Positions 8,637 to 17,183 of a stretch of 52,264 nucleotides of DNA are shown one piece after another. The notes below the pieces were generated by a model that saw only the letters and a list, made by a program, of their open reading frames with translations, was not told the origin of the DNA and made no database searches. Source of the DNA: an uncultured Muribaculaceae bacterium (GTDB lineage: Bacteria > Bacteroidota > Bacteroidia > Bacteroidales > Muribaculaceae). The stretch spans positions 1 through 52,264 of the forward strand of contig CALUMG010000016.1 of the NCBI GenBank assembly GCA_944321705.1, read 5' to 3'. Every line of letters starts with the position of its first letter. The stretch's first letter is position 1. Both the position numbers and the translations under genes were made by a program.

Positions 8637-9737
8637 ATGGCACACAAGACATTCATTTTCGCAATAGCTATTGTCGCTGCAATATTTTTTGGGTTCAGAC
8701 AAGCCAATGCTTGCACCGGCATTACTCTTGAAGCCGGTGACGGCTCGCACATTTTGGCTCGCACAATCGAATGGGGAGGCAGCGACCTTCACAGCAATTA
8801 TGTCATAGTTCCTCGTGGTTACACACAATCATCAATCCTTCCCGGTGACACAGGAAGCATAAAAACAGGTATGAGCTTCTCCGCACAATATGGATATGTC
8901 GGACTGGCAGTGGAACAAAAAGAATTCGTGGCCGAAGGGCTGAACGAAGTCGGGCTTTCGGCCGGGTTATTCTATTTTCCCAATTATGGAAAATATGAAC
9001 AATTCAATCCCGACTTGAAAAATTCCACAATTTCCGATTTGCAACTCGTTTCCTACATATTAGGAACTTGCAAGACAATCGATGACGTAAAACATGCCAT
9101 AACCCAAGAAGTGCATATTGTGGCAATAGATCCTCGGGCTTCAACAGTACATTGGAGATTTGCTGATGTTCAAGGACATCAAATTGTGCTCGAAATAATT
9201 GACGGCACGCCTCGCTTTTATGACAACAAGTTGGGCGTATTGACAAATTCACCCGATTTCAATTGGCAAATGACCAATCTCAATAATTATGTCAACTTGC
9301 ATCCGGGGTCAAGTGGAAGTCGGTCAATAGGATCACTTCAAATGTCTCCATTCGGAGCCGGAAGTGGATTCCTCGGTATTCCGGGAGATGTAACCCCTCC
9401 TTCAAGATTCATCCGAGCCGCATTCTATCAAACATCATCGCCAAAATTGCAAACGGCTTGGCAAACAGTGAAACAATGCTTCCAAATTCTAAACAATTTT
9501 GACATTCCTATTGGAATAGAATTTGAGCAAGGCCAAATCCCGGCAGATATTCCAAGTGCCACGCAGTGGACTTCGGCGACCGACATTACAAATAAAATGA
9601 TTTACTATCGCACGATGAACAACAGCACTATCCGCTGTATCGACCTCAAAGAAATTAATTTCAACACTGTTAAATATCATGCCGAGTCTCTCGACAAAAT
9701 AAACGACCAACCTTTGGAATATATCACAATCGATTAA
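8637..9737 (+). CDS. Secreted choloylglycine hydrolase / penicillin V acylase family (C59) enzyme
   Basis: This is an N-terminal-nucleophile hydrolase that cleaves linear amide C-N bonds. The signal peptide (residues 1-25, ending ANA) leads directly to Cys26 (CTGITLE), the nucleophile of the mature enzyme. Other expected active-site positions are visible: ARTIEW (Arg, with Glu where bile salt hydrolases usually have Asp), LTNSPDFNWQ (Asn) and PPSRFIRAAF (Arg). Length 366 is normal. Export to the periplasm or surface is expected. The substrate is uncertain: conjugated bile acids, penicillin-type amides and N-acyl amino acids or lactones are all known for the family. The Glu substitution argues against calling it a bile salt hydrolase. 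It is the last gene before a strong terminator. Confidence 0.85.
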   Translation: MAHKTFIFAIAIVAAIFFGFRQANACTGITLEAGDGSHILARTIEWGGSDLHSNYVIVPRGYTQSSILPGDTGSIKTGMSFSAQYGYVGLAVEQKEFVAEGLNEVGLSAGLFYFPNYGKYEQFNPDLKNSTISDLQLVSYILGTCKTIDDVKHAITQEVHIVAIDPRASTVHWRFADVQGHQIVLEIIDGTPRFYDNKLGVLTNSPDFNWQMTNLNNYVNLHPGSSGSRSIGSLQMSPFGAGSGFLGIPGDVTPPSRFIRAAFYQTSSPKLQTAWQTVKQCFQILNNFDIPIGIEFEQGQIPADIPSATQWTSATDITNKMIYYRTMNNSTIRCIDLKEINFNTVKYHAESLDKINDQPLEYITID

Positions 9738-9750
9738 ATTTATCACAAGC

Positions 9751-9798
9751 ATAAAAACGAATGGAGACTGCGATGGTTCAGTCTCCATTCGTTTTTAT
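9751..9798. terminator. Bidirectional intrinsic terminator
   Basis: A perfect 20-bp inverted repeat (arms 9751-9770 and 9779-9798, 8-nt loop) is bounded by A and T runs. It works for the C59 gene on the plus strand and the convergent alpha/beta hydrolase gene on the minus strand. Confidence 0.9.
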
Positions 9799-9820
9799 AT
9801 ATTTTGAAAATTTTCAAGCC

Positions 9821-10912
9821 TTACTTCAAGTATTCATTGAAAAATTGCCCGATTTTATCAAATGGAATTTTTTCAAAATTGTCATACAAATCAGTGTGAC
9901 TGGCTCCGGGGATTATAAGCAATTCTTTGTTGTCGCCTTTTAATTTCTTGAAAGCATCTTCACTGAAATACCTTGAATGTGCCTTTTCTCCATGTACAAC
10001 CAATACCGCGCTGCGTATTTCATCGCTGTATGCCAAAATAGGCATGTTCAAAAATGACAACGAAGAAGTCTTGTTCCATCCACTGTTTGAATTAAGCGAA
10101 CGCTCATGATAACCTCTTGGAGTCTTATAGTAATCATAATAATCTTTTACAAATTGTGGGGCGTCATCTGGCAGCGGGTCTACGACTCCACCGGCCAAGG
10201 CGTAATTACCATTCTTGTAATCTTCAGTACGCTGCGCATTCAATTGTTTACGCAATTCATAACGGGCATCTGCATCCATGGAATCAAAGTATCCATTGGC
10301 TGTGACACGACTCATGTCATACATCGTAGATGCCACGGTAGCCTTTATTCGAGTATCAATTGCAGCTGCATTCAAGGCCATGCCTCCCCATCCGCATATT
10401 CCAAGAATACCTATGCGTTCGGGGTCTACATCCTCACGAGTGGAAAGATAATCGACCGCGGCACAGAAATCTTCAGTATTAATATCGGGAGAAGCCACAT
10501 ACCGAGGCTCGCCACCGCTCTCCCCCGTATAAGACGGGTCAAAGGCTATTGTCAGAAATCCGCGTTCGGCCAATGTTTGGGCATACAAACCCGATGCTTG
10601 TTCTTTTACTGCCCCAAATGGGCCACTTACTGCTATGGCCGCCATCTTTCCCGTCACTTCTTTCGGAATATAGATATCGGCAGCCAATGTAATTCCATAG
10701 CGATTGTGAAATGTCACTTTGCCATGAATCACTTTATCACTCTGAGGGAATACCTTATCCCACGCTTGAGTAAGATTTAAATTTTCTTTCATGTCGGTAC
10801 TACTTTCTATTTGTTCTTTCTCTGATTGCACGCAACTTGCCATGCAGGCACATGCACACGCCGCAACGCAAAATTTCACCAATAAGCCTCCCATACTCGT
10901 CATTTTCATCAT
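9821..10912 (-). CDS. Alpha/beta hydrolase lipoprotein with Cys nucleophile elbow
   Basis: The start at 10912 gives MMKMTSMGGLLVKF and a Cys-rich hydrophobic signal ending in lipobox MASC, so it should be a lipoprotein in the envelope. The fold is a dienelactone-hydrolase-like alpha/beta hydrolase. The oxyanion region is AVSGPFGAVKEQ, and the nucleophile elbow is GICGWGG at about residue 173, with Cys in place of the usual Ser. A strand VLVVHGEKAHS and the catalytic His in GASHTDLYD (about 338) follow. Homologues are mostly annotated only as alpha/beta hydrolases, so the substrate is unknown. It lies about 30 bp downstream of the RibD-type reductase gene, probably in the same transcript, with the AraC gene upstream. 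An alternative start is at 10903. Confidence 0.8.
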   Translation of the reverse strand: MMKMTSMGGLLVKFCVAACACACMASCVQSEKEQIESSTDMKENLNLTQAWDKVFPQSDKVIHGKVTFHNRYGITLAADIYIPKEVTGKMAAIAVSGPFGAVKEQASGLYAQTLAERGFLTIAFDPSYTGESGGEPRYVASPDINTEDFCAAVDYLSTREDVDPERIGILGICGWGGMALNAAAIDTRIKATVASTMYDMSRVTANGYFDSMDADARYELRKQLNAQRTEDYKNGNYALAGGVVDPLPDDAPQFVKDYYDYYKTPRGYHERSLNSNSGWNKTSSLSFLNMPILAYSDEIRSAVLVVHGEKAHSRYFSEDAFKKLKGDNKELLIIPGASHTDLYDNFEKIPFDKIGQFFNEYLK

Positions 10913-10942
10913 AATTTCCAACAAAATCAAAATTCCACAAAA

Positions 10943-11620
10943 TCATTTGAATGAATAACGCATCCACACCGAATCTTTTCCTATGCGCTCCACACTGTCG
11001 AGCTTAAGCAAGACAGTAGGAAATGACATATCGTTGATTCCATCAAACACCGCTGTCATTCCTTTGCGCCCATCTATGCCGGCTCCCATGACGAGACTCA
11101 CTTCATCCAGCAATCCGGCATTCAAGAAAGCTCCATTTATATGACCGCCACCCACAATGGCAAGTCTCTTTACTCCGAAATGCTCATTAAGCAGATTCAT
11201 TGCTCTTGGCAAGTCAATATGGCCTTTCCCCACGGCAAGCCACGAAATACCTTGCGAACGCAATGTATCCAAATATTCTTTTGACACATCCTCACTTGTT
11301 ATCACCAGCAACGGCTTGCCATCGGCATCATCGTCGGGCCATCGCAACGAGCCTTTTGTGTCCACCGCAATATTATACCCCTTGTCGGCATCACAAGCCT
11401 TATGCATCGACATCGTCCCTATCGGTTCATAATTAGCCGGTACAAATGGGTCCGGCAGGGCGTAATGCATCTGCATTGTAACCCTTCCCGATAATTCAGA
11501 ATCACAATTCAATTGTGCTAAAGCCGTATAATATTCATCTCCGCCTATGCGTTCTGTCATGTCGCAGTCTATACGTCCGTCTACCGATGACATCATGTGG
11601 CAAACAATATATGGTTTCAT
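10943..11620 (-). CDS. RibD C-terminal / dihydrofolate-reductase-like family protein
   Basis: The protein is a 225-residue single-domain oxidoreductase of the RibD-C/DHFR fold, expected to use NAD(P)H. The N-terminal strand is KPYIVCHMMSSVDGRID. The nucleotide-binding loop is VKRLAIVGGGHINGAFLNAGLLDEVSLVMGAGIDG (about 148-185), the typical position for this family. It lacks the deaminase domain of true RibD, so riboflavin synthesis is unlikely; most stand-alone members have no assigned substrate. It is the first gene of a probable two-gene operon with the alpha/beta hydrolase. A -7 box lies at 11707-11714, giving a leader of about 80 nt. Confidence 0.85.
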   Translation of the reverse strand: MKPYIVCHMMSSVDGRIDCDMTERIGGDEYYTALAQLNCDSELSGRVTMQMHYALPDPFVPANYEPIGTMSMHKACDADKGYNIAVDTKGSLRWPDDDADGKPLLVITSEDVSKEYLDTLRSQGISWLAVGKGHIDLPRAMNLLNEHFGVKRLAIVGGGHINGAFLNAGLLDEVSLVMGAGIDGRKGMTAVFDGINDMSFPTVLLKLDSVERIGKDSVWMRYSFK

Positions 11621-11706
11621 CTCCTTTATTTTTGATTCACGAAAAACTAACTTGTATAATAGTCGATCTCAAGATTTACACCTTTATCTCGCATCGGCTC
11701 ATGTCA

Positions 11707-11714
11707 CAAAGGTA
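11707..11714 (-). promoter_or_regulatory. Promoter -7 box for the RibD-like/hydrolase operon
   Basis: The minus strand reads TACCTTTG, matching TAnnTTTG. It sits immediately downstream (minus sense) of the AraC-gene hairpin, which is where a new transcript would be expected to start. No clear -33 TTTG is seen. Confidence 0.45.
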
Positions 11715-11721
11715 AAATTAA

Positions 11722-11749
11722 AGCCACACAATAACTTTACTGTGTGGCT
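11722..11749 (-). terminator. Terminator hairpin after the AraC-family gene
   Basis: A 9-bp perfect stem (AGCCACACA at 11722-11730, TGTGTGGCT at 11741-11749) with a 10-nt loop. On the minus strand it is followed by TTAATTTTA, a weak U-tract. It separates the AraC gene from the RibD-like operon. Confidence 0.6.
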
Positions 11750-11792
11750 CAAATATCATTTCTCAAAAGTCCAACCTTATTTCATAACCTCG

Positions 11793-12650
11793 TCACGCAT
11801 ATAGCGATACTGCCGTCGGTGGTATGCCATATTGTTTTTTGAACGCTGTGGAAAAATGCGACGGGTTCTTGAATCCAACCTTTGCATACACGTCCACAAT
11901 CTTTTGCCCACCTTCTTTCATTAAATCGTATGCCACTTCAAGTCTCTTGCGTATGAGCCATTTCTCGGGAGTAAGGTCGCTTACTTTCTTAAAGTCACGC
12001 TTGAAAGTAGCCAAGCTCCTACCTGTATAGTGAGCCAATTCTTCCATGGAAAATTCATACATGTAATTCTTATTCATGAAATCCAGAATATCCATCTTCC
12101 ATGGCTCGTTGAAGTCAAACAGCATCGATGCAAACCGTTTATCAATGTGAAGAAGAGCAAGCAAGCCCTCTTGCAATTTCAGGTTCATGAAATCATCCTG
12201 TGGCTTGACATCCCGGTCAAAATAAGGCGTCATTGAAGCGAAAAGACTCGCCAATTCCACTGTTTTAGGCAACTTGACTACATCCCTGTCAAGACTTTTC
12301 TCTTTTCCGTCGAGTGCTTCATATTGCCCATGCTTGTTGTACATCTCTCGAAGGAAGTTGCGAGTGAAATTCAGGAATATGCCACAATAACGCTCTCCGT
12401 CACATGGTCGCTTGTACAAAGTTATATGGTGATCGCGAGGAATAAACACGCATTCGCCTTTGCCGACATGAATTTGTTCCTTGCCATTGTCAATCATCAT
12501 TTCCCCCGAATAGACATAATTCATTGCATATTCCCGGGAACGATGGATGCAACTCTCAGCTCCGTCATAAAAGAAACTGAAAAAAATATCGTTGTAATTA
12601 AAAATAATTTTCAACGGCTCTTCATTCTCAATTATGTTATTGGCTTTCAT
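11793..12650 (-). CDS. AraC-family transcriptional regulator
   Basis: A 285-residue regulator. The N-terminal half (about 15-170) is a cupin-like sensor domain (YAMNYVYSGEMMID, VGKGECVFIPRDHHITLY). The C-terminal part (about 185-283) is the double helix-turn-helix of AraC proteins: EFSMEELAHYTGRSLATFKRDFK, then PEKWLIRKRLEVAYDLM, then VGFKNPSHFSTAFKKQYGIPPT. The ligand is unknown. The gene sits upstream of and in the same direction as the RibD-like reductase and alpha/beta hydrolase genes, which are the obvious candidate targets. A hairpin lies between them, so they probably have separate transcripts. Confidence 0.9.
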   Translation of the reverse strand: MKANNIIENEEPLKIIFNYNDIFFSFFYDGAESCIHRSREYAMNYVYSGEMMIDNGKEQIHVGKGECVFIPRDHHITLYKRPCDGERYCGIFLNFTRNFLREMYNKHGQYEALDGKEKSLDRDVVKLPKTVELASLFASMTPYFDRDVKPQDDFMNLKLQEGLLALLHIDKRFASMLFDFNEPWKMDILDFMNKNYMYEFSMEELAHYTGRSLATFKRDFKKVSDLTPEKWLIRKRLEVAYDLMKEGGQKIVDVYAKVGFKNPSHFSTAFKKQYGIPPTAVSLYA

Positions 12651-12677
12651 ACACCTGTTTCTTTCTTAGTTTTTTTA

Positions 12678-12685
12678 CAAAAATA
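12678..12685 (-). promoter_or_regulatory. Promoter -7 box for the AraC-family gene
   Basis: The minus strand reads TATTTTTG, an exact TAnnTTTG match, 28 bp upstream of the start codon at 12650. No clear -33 box. Confidence 0.5.
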
Positions 12686-12751
12686 AGAAAAAGCAAATTC
12701 ATTACTCTAAAGTTCACATACTTTATCACATTTGAACAAAACACATGTTCA

Positions 12752-12793
12752 CAAAAAAATGCAACGACCACCCATTCAAGAGTTGTCGTTGCA
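12752..12793 (-). terminator. Intrinsic terminator after rpoC
   Basis: A stem of TGCAACGAC (12760-12768) with GTCGTTGCA (12785-12793) is followed on the minus strand by seven T residues (12753-12759). It lies about 40 bp past the rpoC stop and ends the ribosomal-protein/RNA-polymerase operon. Confidence 0.85.
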
Positions 12794-12830
12794 TTGGTTA
12801 TCTTTTTTGCCGATTGATTCGCTTTATGCG

Positions 12831-15800
12831 TCAATCTTGCAATTTGGCATCTACGTCAACAGGCTTCTTCACTCCCGGAGCATCCATGTCATCTTTGCTG
12901 TAAACGAGCAATTTATCATACTCCCTCAAGCCGGTACCTGCAGGAATCAAGTGACCGCATATAACGTTCTCCTTCATGCCCTCAAGGTAATCGACCTTGC
13001 CATTGATGGCAGCCTCATTAAGAACTTTTGTAGTTTCCTGGAACGAAGCAGCCGACATAAAGCTTGAAGTTTGCAATGCCGCACGCGTGATACCTTGAAG
13101 TATCTGTTCGGATGTAGCCGGAACTGCATCTCGCACTTGAATCACTTTCAAGTCACGACGTTTCAAGGCAGAATTTTCATCACGCAACTTGCGTGCCGTG
13201 ATTATTTGACCTGGCTTGACATTTGTCGAATCGCCTGCGTCCACAACCACCTTCTTGCCCCAGATTCGGTCATTTTCGTCCATGAATTCACGCTTGTCAA
13301 CCACTTGTTGTTCAAGGAACAATGTGTCACCCGGGTCAAGTATGTTAACTTTGCGCATCATCTGGCGCACGATTACTTCAAAGTGCTTGTCGTTAATCTT
13401 CACACCTTGCAAGCGGTAAACGTCTTGCACCTCGTTCACGATGTAATCTTGAACGGCAGTCGGACCTTTGATATTCAAAATATCCGAAGGAGTGATTGCG
13501 CCATCCGACAACGGAGTTCCTGCTCGAACGAAGTCATTTTCTTGCACAAGAATTTGCTTGGACATCGGAACAAGATATTTCTTGACATCGCCGGTCTTAG
13601 AAGTAACGGTGATTTCACGATTACCACGTTTAACCTTGCCAAATGTCACTTCTCCGTCTATTTCACTTACTACGGCAGGATTTGACGGGTTACGAGCTTC
13701 AAACAACTCGGTTACACGAGGAAGACCACCGGTGATATCTCCTGCGCTACCTGCTGCACGAGGAATCTTAACGAATACCTCTCCTTGCTTTATCTCGTCA
13801 CCTTCATTAACCATCAAGTGCGCATTTACAGGAAGCGAATAGGTCTTCACAAGTTGACCGTTGACATCGAAGAATGCTGCTTCCGGAACTTTTGTACGGT
13901 CTTTGGATTCAATGACAATCTTTTCACTGTTACCCGAAGTTTCGTCTATTTCTTCCCTGTAAGTTACACCTTCGATGAAGTTCTCAAACTTGATTCGTCC
14001 TGCAACTTCCGATACGATAACGGCATTGAACGGGTCCCATTCGCATATAACGTCGCCCTTCTTTACCATTTCGCCCGATTTCTTGTACAGCTTTGAACCA
14101 TAAACAATATTTGCCGAAGTCAAGACCATCTTGGTAGAAGGCTCTATGATTCGCATTTCGGCCATACGTCCTACGACAACTTCATGGTCATCGCATGGAA
14201 CTGTACGCAATTCATCAATTTCGAGCAAACCGTCATATCTTGAAGTTATGGATGATACTGCCGCGATATTGGAAGCAACACCACCGACGTGGAATGTACG
14301 AAGTGTCAACTGTGTACCCGGCTCACCAATTGATTGAGCAGCAATCACGCCGACAGCTTCACCCTTCTGAACCATGCGGTTGGTAGCAAGGTTACGTCCG
14401 TAACACTTGGCACATACACCCTTCTTCGATTCACAAGTAAGCACCGAACGGATTTCAACCGATTCAATCGGAGAATCATTGATGCGTTGAGCTGCCTCGT
14501 CGCCGATTTCTTCTCCGCTCTTGACAATCACTTCACCTGTTATAGGATCGATGATGTCATGCAAAGAAACGCGTCCGAGGATTCGTTCGCCCAATGAAGC
14601 AACAACATCCTCATTATTCTTTATTTCGGTACAAACAAGGCCGCGCAATGTTCCGCAATCCTCTTCGGTAATGACCACGTCGTGCGCTACGTCGACAAGA
14701 CGACGAGTCAAATATCCGGCATCGGCTGTCTTCAATGCCGTATCGGCAAGACCCTTACGGGCACCGTGGGTTGAAATAAAGTACTCCAACACCGACAAAC
14801 CTTCCTTGAAGTTTGCCAAAATAGGGTTCTCGATAATTTGACCACCTTCTGCACCACTCTTTTGAGGTTTTGCCATAAGACCACGCATACCCGAAAGCTG
14901 CCTAATCTGGTCTTTTGAACCACGAGCACCCGAGTCAAGCATCATGTATACTGAATTGAAACCTTGGTCGTCAGCCGCCAATTGCTTCATCAAAGTATCA
15001 GTAAGACGCGAGTTGACATGAGTCCATATATCGATAATTTGGTTGTAACGTTCAGTATTGGTAATGAAACCCATGCTGTAATTGTTCATCACCTCTTCTA
15101 CTTCACGATAACCTTCATCCACATATTCTTGCTTTTCAGCCGGAATAATGATATCGCCCAAGTTGAACGAAAGTCCTCCCTTGAATGCCATACGGTAACC
15201 AAGGTTCTTAATGTCATCAAGGAATTGAGCCGAACGAGGAATACCACAAGTCTTTATAACTCGGCTGATGATGCCGCGAAGAGACTTCTTGGATATAATT
15301 TCGTTGACATATCCTATTTCTTTAGGCACATACTGATTAAACAATACACGACCTACCGAAGTCTTTTCTACAAGATGCTTTATAGGATTGCCTTCGCTGT
15401 CAATGTCGTCTACAACGACCGACACAATGGCATGAAGATTGACTTTCCCTTCATTATAAGCTATTTCAGCTTCTTCCGGTCCGTAGAACTTTAATCCTTC
15501 ACCCTTTGAACCTTCACGCAATTTGGTAATGTAATACAATCCAAGTACCATATCCTGCGAAGGAACGGTGATAGGCGCGCCGTTTGCCGGGTTCAAGATG
15601 TTGTGCGAACCAAGCATCAACATTTGAGCCTCCACGATAGCTTCGTTGCCAAGGGGGAGGTGTACTGCCATCTGGTCACCGTCGAAGTCGGCGTTGAACG
15701 CCGTACATGCAAGCGGATGCAATTGGATGGCTTTTCCTTCAATCATTCGAGGCTGGAATGCCTGGATACCAAGACGGTGAAGTGTCGGGGCACGGTTAAG

Positions 15801-17096
15801 CAATACCGGGTGGCCTTTCATTACATATTCAAGGATGTCCCATACGACCGGTTCACGACGATCCACAATCTTCTTGGCACTCTTCACAGTCTTCACGATG
15901 CCACGCTCGATGAGCTTGCGTATGATGAATGGCTTGTAAAGCTCGGCTGCCATGTACTTGGGCAAACCGCACTCGTGCATCTTCAATTCAGGACCTACGA
16001 CAATAACCGAACGAGCCGAATAATCCACACGCTTACCAAGCAAGTTCTGACGGAAACGTCCTGATTTTCCTTTCAAGCTGTCCGACAATGATTTTAACGG
16101 ACGGTTGGCTTCCGACTTGACTGCGCTCGACTTGCGAGAATTGTCAAGCAAAGAGTCAACAGCTTCCTGTAACATGCGCTTTTCATTACGCAAAATCACT
16201 TCAGGAGCCTTTATTTCGATAAGTCTCTTTAGACGGTTGTTACGAATGATGACCCTGCGGTAAAGGTCGTTCAAGTCGCTGGTGGCAAAACGACCGCCAT
16301 CAAGCGGAACGAGAGGACGCAATTCCGGCGGAATAACCGGGATTGCTTTAAGAATCATCCATTCGGGACGATTGCGATTTTTAGACGCCCTGAATGATTC
16401 TACCACCTGCAAGCGCTTCAACGCTTCGGTCTTGCGTTGTTGCGAACCTTCGGTGCTGGCCTTGTGACGCAACTCATACGACAAATCATCAAGGTTGAGT
16501 GCACACAACAGGTCGTATATAGCTTCGGCTCCCATCTTTGCGATGAACTTGTTGGGATCTGTATCCTCAAGCATCGAATTTTCTTTCGGGAGCTTGTCTA
16601 AAATATCGAGATACTCATCTTCCGACAAAAGGTCAAGCTTTTCAACTCCTTCCACATTTCCCGGATTTATTACGATATAACGTTCATAATAAATTACAGA
16701 ATCAAGTTTCTTGGAAGGAAGACCCAGCAAATAACCTATTTTGTTTGGCAGCGAACGGAAATACCAAATATGGGCAACAGGCACCACAAGTTGGATATGT
16801 CCCATACGCTCGCGCCTCACTTTTTTCTCGGTAACCTCAACTCCGCATCGGTCGCACACGATACCTTTGTAACGAATGCGCTTGTACTTTCCGCAATGGC
16901 ACTCATAATCCTTTACCGGACCGAAAATGCGCTCGCAGAACAAACCATCGCGTTCAGGCTTGTAGGTGCGGTAGTTGATGGTCTCGGGTTTCAATACCTC
17001 GCCCGACGACATTTCAAGTATTTCATCGGGAGAAGCAAGGCCGATACTGATTTTCGAGAAATTACTCTTTATTTTGTTATCTTTTCTAAAAGCCAT
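12831..17096 (-). CDS. rpoC: DNA-directed RNA polymerase beta' subunit
   Basis: The protein is 1421 residues. It has the N-terminal zinc-binding cysteines (CHCGKYKR...CDRCGVE, about 66-88), the rudder/lid region and the absolutely conserved catalytic Mg-binding loop [12 protein letters not shown] at about 468. The bridge helix/trigger loop region includes [26 protein letters not shown]. The second zinc site is [15 protein letters not shown], followed by the C-terminal domain ending VDVDAKLQD. Length is typical for Bacteroidota. It is the last gene of the operon, 87 bp after rpoB. The reading frame is intact over 4.2 kb. Confidence 0.99.
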   Translation of the reverse strand: MAFRKDNKIKSNFSKISIGLASPDEILEMSSGEVLKPETINYRTYKPERDGLFCERIFGPVKDYECHCGKYKRIRYKGIVCDRCGVEVTEKKVRRERMGHIQLVVPVAHIWYFRSLPNKIGYLLGLPSKKLDSVIYYERYIVINPGNVEGVEKLDLLSEDEYLDILDKLPKENSMLEDTDPNKFIAKMGAEAIYDLLCALNLDDLSYELRHKASTEGSQQRKTEALKRLQVVESFRASKNRNRPEWMILKAIPVIPPELRPLVPLDGGRFATSDLNDLYRRVIIRNNRLKRLIEIKAPEVILRNEKRMLQEAVDSLLDNSRKSSAVKSEANRPLKSLSDSLKGKSGRFRQNLLGKRVDYSARSVIVVGPELKMHECGLPKYMAAELYKPFIIRKLIERGIVKTVKSAKKIVDRREPVVWDILEYVMKGHPVLLNRAPTLHRLGIQAFQPRMIEGKAIQLHPLACTAFNADFDGDQMAVHLPLGNEAIVEAQMLMLGSHNILNPANGAPITVPSQDMVLGLYYITKLREGSKGEGLKFYGPEEAEIAYNEGKVNLHAIVSVVVDDIDSEGNPIKHLVEKTSVGRVLFNQYVPKEIGYVNEIISKKSLRGIISRVIKTCGIPRSAQFLDDIKNLGYRMAFKGGLSFNLGDIIIPAEKQEYVDEGYREVEEVMNNYSMGFITNTERYNQIIDIWTHVNSRLTDTLMKQLAADDQGFNSVYMMLDSGARGSKDQIRQLSGMRGLMAKPQKSGAEGGQIIENPILANFKEGLSVLEYFISTHGARKGLADTALKTADAGYLTRRLVDVAHDVVITEEDCGTLRGLVCTEIKNNEDVVASLGERILGRVSLHDIIDPITGEVIVKSGEEIGDEAAQRINDSPIESVEIRSVLTCESKKGVCAKCYGRNLATNRMVQKGEAVGVIAAQSIGEPGTQLTLRTFHVGGVASNIAAVSSITSRYDGLLEIDELRTVPCDDHEVVVGRMAEMRIIEPSTKMVLTSANIVYGSKLYKKSGEMVKKGDVICEWDPFNAVIVSEVAGRIKFENFIEGVTYREEIDETSGNSEKIVIESKDRTKVPEAAFFDVNGQLVKTYSLPVNAHLMVNEGDEIKQGEVFVKIPRAAGSAGDITGGLPRVTELFEARNPSNPAVVSEIDGEVTFGKVKRGNREITVTSKTGDVKKYLVPMSKQILVQENDFVRAGTPLSDGAITPSDILNIKGPTAVQDYIVNEVQDVYRLQGVKINDKHFEVIVRQMMRKVNILDPGDTLFLEQQVVDKREFMDENDRIWGKKVVVDAGDSTNVKPGQIITARKLRDENSALKRRDLKVIQVRDAVPATSEQILQGITRAALQTSSFMSAASFQETTKVLNEAAINGKVDYLEGMKENVICGHLIPAGTGLREYDKLLVYSKDDMDAPGVKKPVDVDAKLQD

Positions 17097-17125
17097 AAAA
17101 TTGTGTTGTATAAAGAGTTATGCCC

Positions 17126-17170
17126 CACGCGCACGCTTGGTGGCGATTGTCCTGCCACAAGCGTGCCGTG
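17126..17170 (-). other. Strong rpoB-rpoC intercistronic stem-loop
   Basis: A GC-rich hairpin: left arm 17126-17144 and right arm 17154-17170 share CACG, GCACGCTTG and TGGC blocks, paired with two single-base bulges and a 9-nt loop. No U-tract follows on the minus strand, so it is not an ordinary terminator. An RNA processing or stability element between rpoB and rpoC is the likely reading. Confidence 0.6.
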
Positions 17171-17183
17171 ATGGCTGTTGTTT

